From Paragonimus skrjabini miyazakii (Eukaryota; Platyhelminthes; Trematoda; Plagiorchiida; Troglotrematidae), in assembly GCA_014338405.1 (NCBI GenBank), contig JTDE01003534.1:8188-72187 (forward strand): 64,000 bases of DNA, given 5' to 3'. The translations under genes were made by a program, and so were the position numbers. The notes below the pieces were generated by a model. That model ran no database searches. It was not told the origin of the DNA and saw only the letters and a list, made by a program, of their open reading frames with translations. Position 1 is the stretch's first letter. Each line of letters opens with the position of its first letter. Shown piece after piece: positions 12,601 through 24,600 of the stretch.

Positions 12601-15600
12601 TTGATGACATTCATCTGCTCGTAAAAAGCGGGCCCTTCAAATGCTTTGTCATCCACAACTAAGTAATCATTCTGATATTTCGATATCTACCTTTTATTGG
12701 ATCATCCCCCCTTTTGGTCGTCCTTTCTCAGGACAGCTTCCTGCGTTTATGGGAAGCTCAGACCGGCCTCGAACTGGCCACTTTCCAGTTGTCTTTCCCA
12801 GAGTGTGCCGTGACAAGTGATTGCACGACGGATCCCGCAGTTGTTGTTTCTCGTTTGATATGTCCAGTTGCAAACCTTTGTGTGGGCTGTTCTTCATCGT
12901 AAGTCGACCGTAATAAACGCTTGATGTGCTAATTGTTTGACAGCTCAACAGTGGTTGCTTGGATTATCTGACACTGTTGGGCTCTTAAAAGTATATCTTA
13001 TCAGGTCCTACTAAGTCTGTCTTTTTAATCTCATGTCTACCGCACCTTCTGTACAGGGTTTGCTTTTTTTTTCCTGATCGTGTGACAGTGAGAACCACCG
13101 ATATATTGCTGTCCATGATGATGATTTGTTTTTTAGTATATTATCGATGTTGGTATTGCTGATCATCTGCAAACGGCGATTTTTGTCACAATATTTTGCC
13201 GCTAAGTGTGGACCTTTAGCATTTATCGTTTAGGTTTAGCCCAAATCTCTAGCTTGCTTCCAAACATGCGGGTGCCGAACACATCCGTACTTTGAGACAA
13301 CGCAGCTCGAATTATTTTGAATGAGAAACTAATGTAGGGTACTGTTGGCATGTCTATTGCGGGTACATGGAGACGCTAGACCATCATCCTTAAAGTCTGG
13401 GATGGATGTTATGTTATGTTCATAAGAAAGACTTCAGATATAAAAAGCAGTGGACGAAAAAGTTAATCGTTGCCCGAGAAAATGATTGACACTTGTGATG
13501 AGTACTTAAAGTAAATCTGTTTCATAATGGTCCCAATTCAGTGGGGATGATACATTTTCCTGCGTTCCATTCGACTTACAATACTGAGAATTCATTAGTC
13601 TAAGTTTGCTCTAAGCCTCCTTACTAGTTCCATTGTTGAGTGAAATATGCTGTGTGATATGCCAGGTTGATCCGGACAGTTAACTCTTGTATTATATCTC
13701 ACCACTATCTGGCCGTGCTTGATTATCACAGTCAAAATGTGATTGTTACCAAAAATACAAAAGTGATTGTGAATCTGCACTTTTACCGGGGGCAAGCGGG
13801 TTTGTAACCTTTGTAACGCAATCATTAAAACAATTTATTAATGTGGCATATGATGTTCCCTCTGTTTCATAGTGTAGATGGTTGAATTTTGCAAACAGAT
13901 AATGCAACATCACGCATAGACTACCGGAAGATATTTTGATGTCAGTTAGAGGGTGTATACTGTCCTGACTGCCAACGATCTGGTTTAAATCCGACACAGA
14001 CTGTAGTGTCCACAATGCCGTAACGGTTTGCTAACGAATATTCCACCGCCTTCACATCCAGTCCAACTAAGCCCTGAATCATTATCGTATGGGCAATTGA
14101 CACAGTATTCATGGGTACCTTGCAGATTGAACGAAGGTGAGCATACCGCAACATAGGCGTTGGGCGGTTCGCAAAGAAGATCAAAAATATTGACATGGTG
14201 ATGATTAAAATTGAACAAAAAGGTTATCCTTCGGCATGCATGAAAACATCTGATTACCACCAACATACTGGTATGTTCTAAGTTAAGCATCATTCATGTT
14301 TGATCGCGGTCCTCGCATTGAGGTAGATTTTCCACCCAGCCTCTTTCGAAAAGAAACACTAGATACAAGTTTCACTTTTGTTAGAGCTCGTCAGTTGTGC
14401 GTATCCTCGCCACAATCGGGACTAGAACTCCGGCACGCTTTTATGAGGCAACCATGCTGACCACTGTGCTATTGATCTCGTGTTTGACACGACTGAATTG
14501 TCACGTGTGAACGTCCAGCCACTTTCACTCGTGAGTACTGACCAGATTGCCTGACCGTCTTGATAGGAGCCACAATGGTCAACCTACGATTATGACATCC
14601 GATACAGGTCGACCTTTCTTATTTCAATAAACCTGCTGGACAGTATTTCTGGATTGCGGATTATTGGTTAAAGGTCCAGTTCGTTTCAAGATGAACATCA
14701 CTGACATTTAATCGCCGTCTTTGCCTTCATATAGACTCTTTCTTAAAAAAGCATTAGATTGTTGTTTCGTTTTTGTTAGAGTTTGTTAGTTGTGCATATC
14801 TGTGGATTAAAACCCCAGTTACACTGGAATCTTGTCAGATATTTTGATTGACCTGCAATAGTAGATTTTACGGAGCCCTTCTACTCTCTACATGATCTCT
14901 CTTCCGTTATTTTCTATTTCGATTTGGTAGTCTTGACTCAGTTGCCATCGTACTCAAGAGTCAATCGCTATCCATTACCGCTGTGTTCAAGGAAGACCAA
15001 ATTCATTACTGTTGTAGTTGTGTTTCTATAATTGAGAAATCATTAGCAGTTACCTCTAAATTCACTTAGTTTTCTGTTATATACACCTCAATTATCACAT
15101 CCCAGTCGTATACATCTGTATCTGCTGAGTTCTGTGTTGCCAATTAAATTTTTACTTTCCTCCTTTTTTTCTTGCAGGCATCCCGTTCTGTTTGCCATTC
15201 CGTTCCAAATCCGCGATGAAGGAACATCAGTAACATGTTGGGGATCTATGACACATGTGGTTACACCGAACACGCGACCTTTGTTGGATTTAGCTGTTTG
15301 CTCCCCCGAAGGTGAAGAGCCACATCGCCTGTTGCTGATTGGTCTGTCTATGGACGCTCTACCTAAGCTGATCACCTGGTCACTTGCTGGTCTGTCTATC
15401 GATAATAAGGTTCCGCCGGTTATTGATTGGCAACAGGTTAGTCCGTTCCATGCGTACAGTTTTGCTTCATTTCTTTTTTTGAATCTCGGAGCCTTCGTGC
15501 AAATGTCCGTCGACCATCACGTGGCGAATAAACTAATGATTGGTGGGGTTTCAACTAATTTCACGAGACCATCAGACAATCTGATCATTACTCACAAGCG

Positions 15601-18600
15601 AAAGTGGTTGAGATTTCGCATATGATAATTCAGTCGTGCCTAATTTGAGGCCAATGACGCAGTTGTAAACACGGTTGCGTCATGAAAGCGTAGTCGGAGT
15701 TCTAGTCCCGGCAGTGGCAAGGATATGCACTACTGACGAGCTCTAATGAGAACGAAACTCGAGTCTAGTGTTTCCTTTGTTCGAATGGGGCCGACTGGAA
15801 AATCTATGGGAATGCGACAGCTACAATCAGTTGTGGGTGATGTTCAATCTATATGGAAACTATTTTCGTTAAATTATCATATTAGACTGGTACAATTATA
15901 TATCAAGTTAAGTGACAATGAGGGAAGTTATTAGGCAAGTATGGAACGTGGGCAAGGCGATTGGATAAAACAAACACGACTTAGTTGTGGTTATGCTCAG
16001 AAACGAGATAGGTTTCGGAAAACCAGTGTTGATTACTATGGGTTGAAGGGAAGGAATCATACGGTCGTGTGGGTTGAGTGTACATGCTCGACCATATTAA
16101 TCCCAAGATGTGGACGAACTGATTTTCTACAATCTACCTCGTTTGTGCTCATAACAACAACGAGGTCGTTTTCGTGTTCCATCCAAACACCTTGCCCTCG
16201 TTGTACTTTTGGCCAATAACTTTCCTTATTGTTACTTAATTTGATATATAATTTTACCAAACAAATAGGAGAATCTATCAAAAACGGTTCTGTTCGTCGA
16301 AAAGATTGTTTTGATGATGATGTTGTTGAACAGTAAAAGACGTTAACTGAAAATGTGTTTCTTGTTGGGAGTTAATTCTGCAGTGTAGTGTCCTTGTTAT
16401 GAAATGTCTTGTTCAGGACTGTGCGTATGGTAATGGCTTCCAGCTTAGACAAGGCAAAACGTACTAACGCAGAATTTTGTCCAGTTGCGCAAAACTGGGC
16501 ATGAGCATTGACGTCAGTCTGGCTCGAACTTGCTATCGTGTTAGTGGTAATCCTGTGTGAGTACCGCTGAGCCACAATGTTTATTGTCACAGCTATGCAT
16601 GTGGGTTGAATGATATCACCTCACGTATTGACAGTTCTGGTTCGAATGCTGATCTTTCACGTTTGAGGTGGATTTTACTGACATTTTGGAGTTCCGTGTG
16701 ATGTGTACTAAAATCGTTTTCTCGATTGCAGAAAATATGTCCCAACATTTCCATCCAACGCTAAGCGCCTTCTCTTCCGATACTGTTCAGCTTCTTTAAT
16801 TTGTGACGCGTACGTTCGAATGACACACGTACATCTTTTATCAATAGGTGATAGGTCGCATTTTGATTTAGGTGGCATTGTTACTGGATATCTCAGATTT
16901 TGATGAGCTAGCTGTACCCCTAGACACACAGTCCATCTGTGTTACCGAGGAAGACTGATCCGGAACTGCATTAAGAATAAAAATATAGGCGAACTTTTGG
17001 TGAGTTCGTATAATGCTCAGCCCTCCAGAACTGCTGGTATTCGTGTTGTTGTATGACAAGCAGTTTCGTTGTGAGTAGTATACTACCCACAAGCGACATT
17101 CAGGAACAAAAGGGCAAACTCCGAACGCCAAGAAGACGGAGGACAAGAAGAAACTATCGGAATAGTGTGTACGCCCTACGGCAGAAGTTCCACCAAGGCG
17201 AATGACAATGATGTATGTGAATGCATGTCTAACTTGCAAATGAGTGTGCACGTTTATTGTTTGATTTTTGACGACCTATACGGGAGTTTGCGCAATGGGT
17301 GAATTCTGAGGCCAAGCGTTTTTTGCGGTCACAACAGTGTTGCTTGTTTGTGGCCGCTGTACAGTAAAGTTATTTAACCTACAGTTGGCCTGTGTATGGC
17401 GTTTTTGGTTTTCCTGTTAGAACGTGAACAGTGCTGCAGAGTGAGACGCAGTTCACGCCTCATTTTCTGACATCGTCATGAAGTACGCGTTCTCTTGTGT
17501 TTCTCAATCACAAATGTCAGCAGCTGCAATGTGTATTTGGACTTGTTGTTCTCAAGTTTCTGAGATGCAGATGGCACACTAATTTATAATAAGTCCAGAA
17601 GGTTGGAACGCTGGGCGGAACACTTTGAGGGTCAATTTAGCTGGCCTCCTGCTTCTACCTTGCTGCCTCCACAAACTTCTGATGTAATGCCCTGGTCGGT
17701 AGATTTAGAACCACCCACTGAGACTGAGGTTCGCAATTGCATCTCAGCTCTCAATCGTAATAAGGCTGCCGGTCCAGATGATCTCGTGCCGGCACTTTTT
17801 AAAGAAGGTGGAGAGGTGTTAGTGGCGGCCTTAACTCAGCTGTTTCAACTTGTGTGGTCGACGGAGACCATCCCTCCGTGCTGGGGTCACGCGATAATAG
17901 TTCCTATATTCAAAAAGGGTATCAGGAGCTCTTGTGAAAACCATAGGGGAATTAGTTTGACCCCAGTCATTTCTAGGGTTCTGGCCTCCATTATACTTCG
18001 TCGACTCACTGCAGTTCGGGAGTTAAACATTAGAGAAGAACAGGCAGGGTTTCGTCCTGGCCGAGGATGTATAGATCATGTTTTTACCCTTCGTCAAATT
18101 TTGGAGCAGCGTCATGTATACCGCCGGCCAACAATTGCCGTATTTCTCGATTATAAAGGTGCATTCGATTCAGTGGATCGATCTACACTTTTAGAGTCGC
18201 TTAAACGCAGGGGTGTGCCGACCAAGTATGTGAACATACTGTCGGCGCTTTACTCCCATACTTCGGCTCAGGTTAGGGTTTACGGTGAGCTGTCTGACAG
18301 CTTCAGCACCAGAAGCGGCGTTCGTCAAGGCTGTCCCCTTTCACCATTTTTGTTTAATTTCGTCATGGACGAAATAATGGAGGACTGTTTGCGTCACTCA
18401 AATGATGCCGGTGTTGACCTCCTACCTGGTGGAAGGCTGACTGATCTTGATTATGCTGACGATAAGGTGTTGCTGTTTGACAACTTTCAGGCGGCGCAAG
18501 CAACGCTGAATGCAATTTCGCGTTCTGCTAAGTACTTCGGAATGCGCTTTGCAGCCTCGAAATGCAAAGTGCTTCTGCAAGATTGCTGTGATCACGTAGG

Positions 18601-21600
18601 TTTAATGTTAGATAATGAAGTCATGGAAGTTGTTGACCGGTTTGTATACCTGGGAAGCTGCATCAGCGGCGGCGGTGGAGGTGTTGGGAATGAAATAGAG
18701 GCGCGTATTTCCAAGGCTAGGGCGGTGTTTACTAATCTGAGGCACCTATGGCGACAGAGAGGTATTTCCTTAAAACTTAAGGGTCGCGTATATCAGACGA
18801 CAGTGAGGGCTGTATTACTTTACGGTAGCGAAACATGGCCGATCAGAGTAGAGGACGTAAATCGCCTCCAGGTATTTGACCACCGATGTCTGCGTTCAAT
18901 CGCTCGTATCGGGTGGCACCAACGAATAAGCAACGAGGAGGTTAGGAAGCGGGTGTTTGGTACTGATTGTCAAACGAGTTCTTTCGTTCAGTCCTTACAC
19001 TTGCACAGACTTAGATGGTTAGGTCATGTACTAAGGATGCCAGCTAATCGCTTGCCACACCGAGCACTGTTTGCCGACGCTGCGGCCGATTGGCGTAAGG
19101 TGCGAGGTGGACAGATGATGACCTGGCGTAGACAAATGAAATCGTTCACGAAGGGGTTGGGCACTGTAGGTCGGGTTCGTCTCCCGGGTTGGAGCCCTCG
19201 CGACTCAGAGAGTCGGTGGCTTGAAACTTTAGGTGAGATGGTGGCTAACCGAGCTCAGTGGCGTGAATGTTGTCGTTGTTTGGCCGAGTTGTCTGTGAAG
19301 TGAGTGCACTTAATGACGCGGGGCAGTGAAAGCCGTGAGGAAGCTGTCTTGCTGATGACGCCTTACTTTCACTTACAGCTCGGTTGTTTGTTTGCAAGGT
19401 GTAGGCGCCTTGATGTTGTATGTTTGAATGTAGACGTAGCTCTTTTTAGTGGTTAGGTCCCCTTCCCTCCCTCTTTTTTCTTCTCTCTTCCTAAACAGGG
19501 TTTGTTTCTTCTTCTTCATGGTTGTGTGGCAGTTAAGCATCAGTGTGAACCACTGATGTATTGCTGTCTATGATGATGTTGATGATGATGAGATTTAAAC
19601 GAGGATGAACATAATCGTTTTTAGTTGATGTTATTGCCGAATTTCGAGGAGTTCTGATGTCTTTTCCTATTAGTTGGGCGGGAAGATTGGATAAGAACAA
19701 ACTAGCCCTAAGTCTGTTTAGCATTAGGTGTTTATGGCGAACTTATATTATGAAGAATTAGTGTTCAGCGAGCAGAACTCTTTTCGATAAGTTCTTATTT
19801 AGCGGAGGAGGTTTTATAACATTATGCGACGGTTAAGAACATATTAACCAAACAGGAGTTAATATACAGGTTGATTAGGTAACTGACAAAAACGGCTTTG
19901 CTGTGGTTAAGAATATAAATGAGGTAGTCTTCCGTTAGTCAACGTTAATCACATCAGGTAATTGGGATAGGTATCGAAATTTCCTATGGGGCAGATGGCT
20001 CTGGTTGGCCATTGTGTGATGGATGACGAAATTGGAAGCACGATTATTCCAACACGCGGTAGAATATCTCGGCGCGGCGATAAGTTATATCAGAAGCCCA
20101 CGGAGAGTGGATTGTAGACAACACGGGTGACTGGACAAGCCACTGTTCAAAGAAATCGAACCAACAGACGAGGAATAGTAGGCAAAAAAACTCGGCAGAC
20201 GGCGTCAACCACACACACAAACCAGATAGAAGTACACATGGCATATAGGTGGAAACCACTGCCGTGTTGTGGACTGAATTTCAAGTTCATAAACGCGAGC
20301 GCGCGCGTGGCGTGGGAACGTTGAGTTTTAAAATGAAAATCGTGATTCGTTGAACGATTTTTCGCTACAGTTACAGCCCAGGCGTTTCTGCGAATTGCTT
20401 TGGAGTACATATATCTGAGCGACTTAATCGATTTGCAACGGCCTGGGCCGTCAACAGGATGCGACGTCTGAGCAGGATCGGAGGGACCCGGTAAACAATG
20501 CGAAACACCCTTTTTATGTCTGTGTATCATCCATAATCCACCAGATGAGCTGGGATAGAGGAATTTGGTTTTTGTTGTTGTCACACTCTAAACACCAATC
20601 AAAAAAACTTGAAATGTGGCGGAACTATCATCAATTATGATTTACATTTGACAGTGGGCTCCCAGTCCATTTGCAGGTGATCAGCGTACGGCAGCGAATA
20701 GTTAGGTTGAAAATGGTTATTTTCACTTAGCGGTCTGTGTGGCTGCGGAGCTTGACTGATGTGTCCTGTTGTGGCATTCTATTTTTTAAAACTTATCCGT
20801 TAAAAGAGCGATCAAACATCTGTTTGAGTGCTGAAATGTGTTACTCAAGCCAACCTGTGTTGTATTAATCAGCGTGAAGGATATTTGAGTTTCTAACAGA
20901 ACTGTTCATCAAACAACAAAACGGAAATAGCATAAAATGGAGCTTTAAATAGTGGGCCATTGACAATGCAGCTGATGGTTTGGACAGCTGACCTTATCCT
21001 GTTCACTCATGGCGTAGTCTGTCACACAACAACAAACACCTCGGAGTGTGAAAAATTGAACAGTAACATAAAAAAGTCCACCCCAATTAATGGGTTGTCC
21101 AGCATTTGAATGATTTCGGTTTTATGTGGTCGTATACATAACACAATAACACGCTGTACGGGCAAAAAAAAGATTTTCAGTGACACTCTGGAAATTGTGA
21201 ACGGTAAACTTAGGACTGTTTGGTACATGGATTCTTAAAACAAACACCCTTGTTTCTAGGTTCGCGCCGTTTCTGATAGTGCTTGTATCCAGCACTACTC
21301 AATGGCCTTCCTAGAGGAACCGCTGACATGACTGACTAAAAGTGGTCTCTTTCAAGTAGGAAAAGATTCAAGTCCGCACGTCGGCAGCGGACCAGACACT
21401 AATGGGAACCCGATTATATCATTTCGAAAACAAGTTTGTTATGACGGTTTAGGCAGTGTATTTCCTCTTTGAATATGTTGATTATGGTTTTTTTCACTCT
21501 ACCTTGATCATCCTTTATGAAACAGGTCGAGTTGGTGGGGAAAACTGCAATATTTTAGCACTACGATTTCGACTTAGTGACAATCTTTTTGAAGGGTAAC

Positions 21601-24600
21601 AGTATTGAATTGAAAAACTTCGCCTAAAACAACGAACCACAGAGTTTGTCACCCACTCCACTGGTGCTTTGAAGTACATACCGTGCACGATACTACTTGC
21701 TTTTCGTGGACAAACATCTGTTACTACCTTTATCGACCTGGAGCGAGAGTGAATTTGTCTAGAAGACGGTGTGTCTACGAGGCAGTACGTAATGTGAGTA
21801 GTGACTTTACTGCAGTTCTCATCATTAAATGGCTGCTCTCATCTGCATTCAACGTTAAAAACAAGTTTCGTGAGAACGGAGATAAAGAGCGACTCGATCG
21901 AATTAAAGGGAACGTACACAGAAAGAACACAGTAAGAAGCGGAGATCAAGAAAGAGATTGGTAACCACTGGAACTGGTGCTACCGTATTCGGGCATTTAT
22001 AAATTCATCTTTCTAACAGAGCCAAATACACTACGGTAAATACAAGAGGAAATGATGGTATGTGATCCTGAATGAGTTACTGAAGAGGAATCTAAATGGA
22101 AGATTGCAGTGAATCATGGGCAGTTTACGGGCCATTTTTCCTCTCCTGGTTTGACTTGATAAAATCAAAACAATGTTTAGCTTGATTTGTAGTTCAACAA
22201 AATCTTTATTTATTGCCTAGCAGAATCATGAAAATGCTGTTACCTATGTCAGCATGTAGTGCTTTTGAATTGATATGTTTGACTCTCGGATCGCTGTAAC
22301 TGTGGGTCAAGGCGCTATTGTCAATTTTTGAAAGTATGGTCTCAAAAGTCACCTAGCTTATTGTTAAAAAGTAATTTCATCCCAGAATGCTAGTTCGCCT
22401 ATTGATGATCTTGTGTTTCACGCTTATTCACTACAATTGTATCACGCTGTTTGCTTGTCCCTTCAATCTTTCACAGCTCAACGTCGTATCATATATACCT
22501 GAAGATTTGTTAGAGCTGCCAGGTAAGCGTTTTGTGCAGTCACTAATCATTCGATATTCGTGACTGCCCTTTTTTAAATCGGTATGCATTTATGCTTATT
22601 CACGACTGAGGAGTTGAATTAATCTGTTCCCTTACAATGTCCACCACGCGGCAAACCTGTATGACTGTCTAATACTTTAATAATGCTTTTGCTATAATAT
22701 GTTTTAGAGTGGTTGTTGTTCATACTCCTCCAGTATGTAATTGTGGCACTGTAATGAAAACACATTTGACACTCGTTTATTCTCAGTGAGTTAATGATGA
22801 AAATGATAAGCATAGTCGCGATAAATCTTAATGACACCACTTTTGTCTGTGGCGTTTTATGGTAAGCTGGTTAAATGCACTTCTTCCGTTTTGTTGCAGA
22901 ATCTCAACGTATCGTTTCATTACGCCCCTAGCAAGTGAATCAGAATACATTGGACTCTGATTAATCCATTTTAGTTTCATCCAACTTTTCATGGAATCGT
23001 TGATTCTGGCATATTCACGTTTGTTTGATGAGTATGTACCAGCGTTTCTAGGTCGAATTTAATTAAGCACCGCAGGCGAACCAGTTCGACACGTGCAATT
23101 CACTAAGAAACGCTCATATTTTTATGTCGTGCGATGTATATATTGAGACAGTATTTGTTTGCACACGTGACATTGTAAGTAACGGTAAGTGTCTATCCGA
23201 TATGTTGATATCACAAATTTGAAACAAATTCGCTATTCGGAATGGTAACTTCACTCATGCCTATAGTTTAAAATGCGTGCTAAACCATCACTAACCTTTC
23301 GCCAATGACTTTGCAGAGGTGCATTTTATCCTGTTGAATGTTATGCGATTACTGTCCCCGTGTAAAATAATAATCCCGATTGGATTTCACGTAAGCAAAG
23401 TTCACATGTTCCAACTAGGAGGTCCATGATACTTGGATCCTCACTCATCTTGAAGGCCGCCGGATATATTCGTAATCGACGGGATTGACTAATTCAACTG
23501 AAGACATTCCCGCAACGTCTTTTGTAAAGTCCATGTGAAGTCGACCAGCGCAATCATCCACTTCTATCCCAAAAACTATTCATTGTAGCTAGTGTAATCC
23601 AAAGTAGACTGCTTATATCTCGTTGGGATAACGCTGAAAATCCACGTTTATTGCTGTTCACATGGGGGATGGATTTCTCAGGAACCGAACGCCAATACAC
23701 TACCTTCGGATGTTCAGGTGCATTTGTTTTCGACACGTTAGGCTCTACACGTCATCACATTGCCTAATGGGAATTTAACTGTTCTCATGGGTTGCTGCTA
23801 TTTGATACAGAAAGGACTTATCTATCTATTCATGAGACGCCTGCATCCAGAATTATGTAGGCTATCTTGATTAAATGTACTTCTATCATGTGGCGACCCT
23901 CCCCGATATCGTCTGACCTCGTACTTACGCGTTTAATGCGTGAACTTAATACATACACGTTTGATGACGTGTTTCGTAATGACAACACAAATTGGTTTTG
24001 GTATTGGTATGTTCGCCAAGCTTGGTATTTAGGTTGCAAACGTTTCATCACCAAACGAGATGACGTTCTCAGGGCGTAAGTTTTTGAGCTATATACGCTG
24101 AATCACTTACGCATTAATGATGTCACCTCGTTTGGTGATGAAACGTTTGCAACCTAAATGCCAAGCTGGGCGAACATACCAATACCAAAACCGTCAACCC
24201 GAGTTACAAACAGCACTACCACTGTTCACAACTATCAGAAAAATACACAAATTGTTTCGCTCAGTGATCACTTACTATTGGTCCAAACCCCCCGTTCTAT
24301 CCACAGCGGTAGACAGAAGGCAAATTCCACTGCTCATTTGTGTCGTCAATTCTAAGTGATCACCCAATAACAATGTGTCCCACGCAAACGATCAATCAGA
24401 AGCACAAAACCATCAATACACGAATGGGAATCGAAAAGTGTTTCACTAATCGGAACAACACAGTTTTTCATAAGGCTTTGAAATAAGAACCTGACTCAAA
24501 CGGTCTTGTGATTTTGTCACGGTTATTTTTAATGACTCACCGTTAACCCACTAAGAATGAACGGATGTCAGGTAACTTCTCACTATCACGTTCTTAGTTG

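Larger units (their letters stand above)
7426..12731 (+). other. WDR4-like intron 6 (5.3 kb)
   Basis: GTAAGT to CTCAG. It contains two candidate exons of an unidentified reading frame (8605-8731 and 8802-8980), a TA microsatellite at 11222-11244, and a segment near 12285-12310 shared with the repeat at 16.58 kb. Nothing else is recognised. Confidence 0.75.
12899..15177 (+). other. WDR4-like intron 7 (2.3 kb)
   Basis: It contains a LINE 3' tail (about 13055-13127) and a tRNA-related SINE on the minus strand (about 14290-14640), with a second degraded piece of that SINE near 14740-14830. No gene is seen in 13130-14290. Confidence 0.75.
15437..22476 (+). other. WDR4-like intron 8 (7.0 kb)
   Basis: It carries a SINE (15540-15800), an inverted repeat (15889-16258), a tRNA-like sequence (16513-16582), a dispersed repeat (17030-17262) and the LINE with an open RT frame (17590-19591). 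From 19600 to 22476 I recognise nothing; a CG-rich alternating run (GCGAGCGCGCGCG) occurs near 20296. Confidence 0.8.

Noticed and set aside
20147..20584. 145-codon minus-strand open frame
   Set aside because: No recognised motif, no splice support, and it lies inside WDR4-like intron 8 with open frames also on the other strand.
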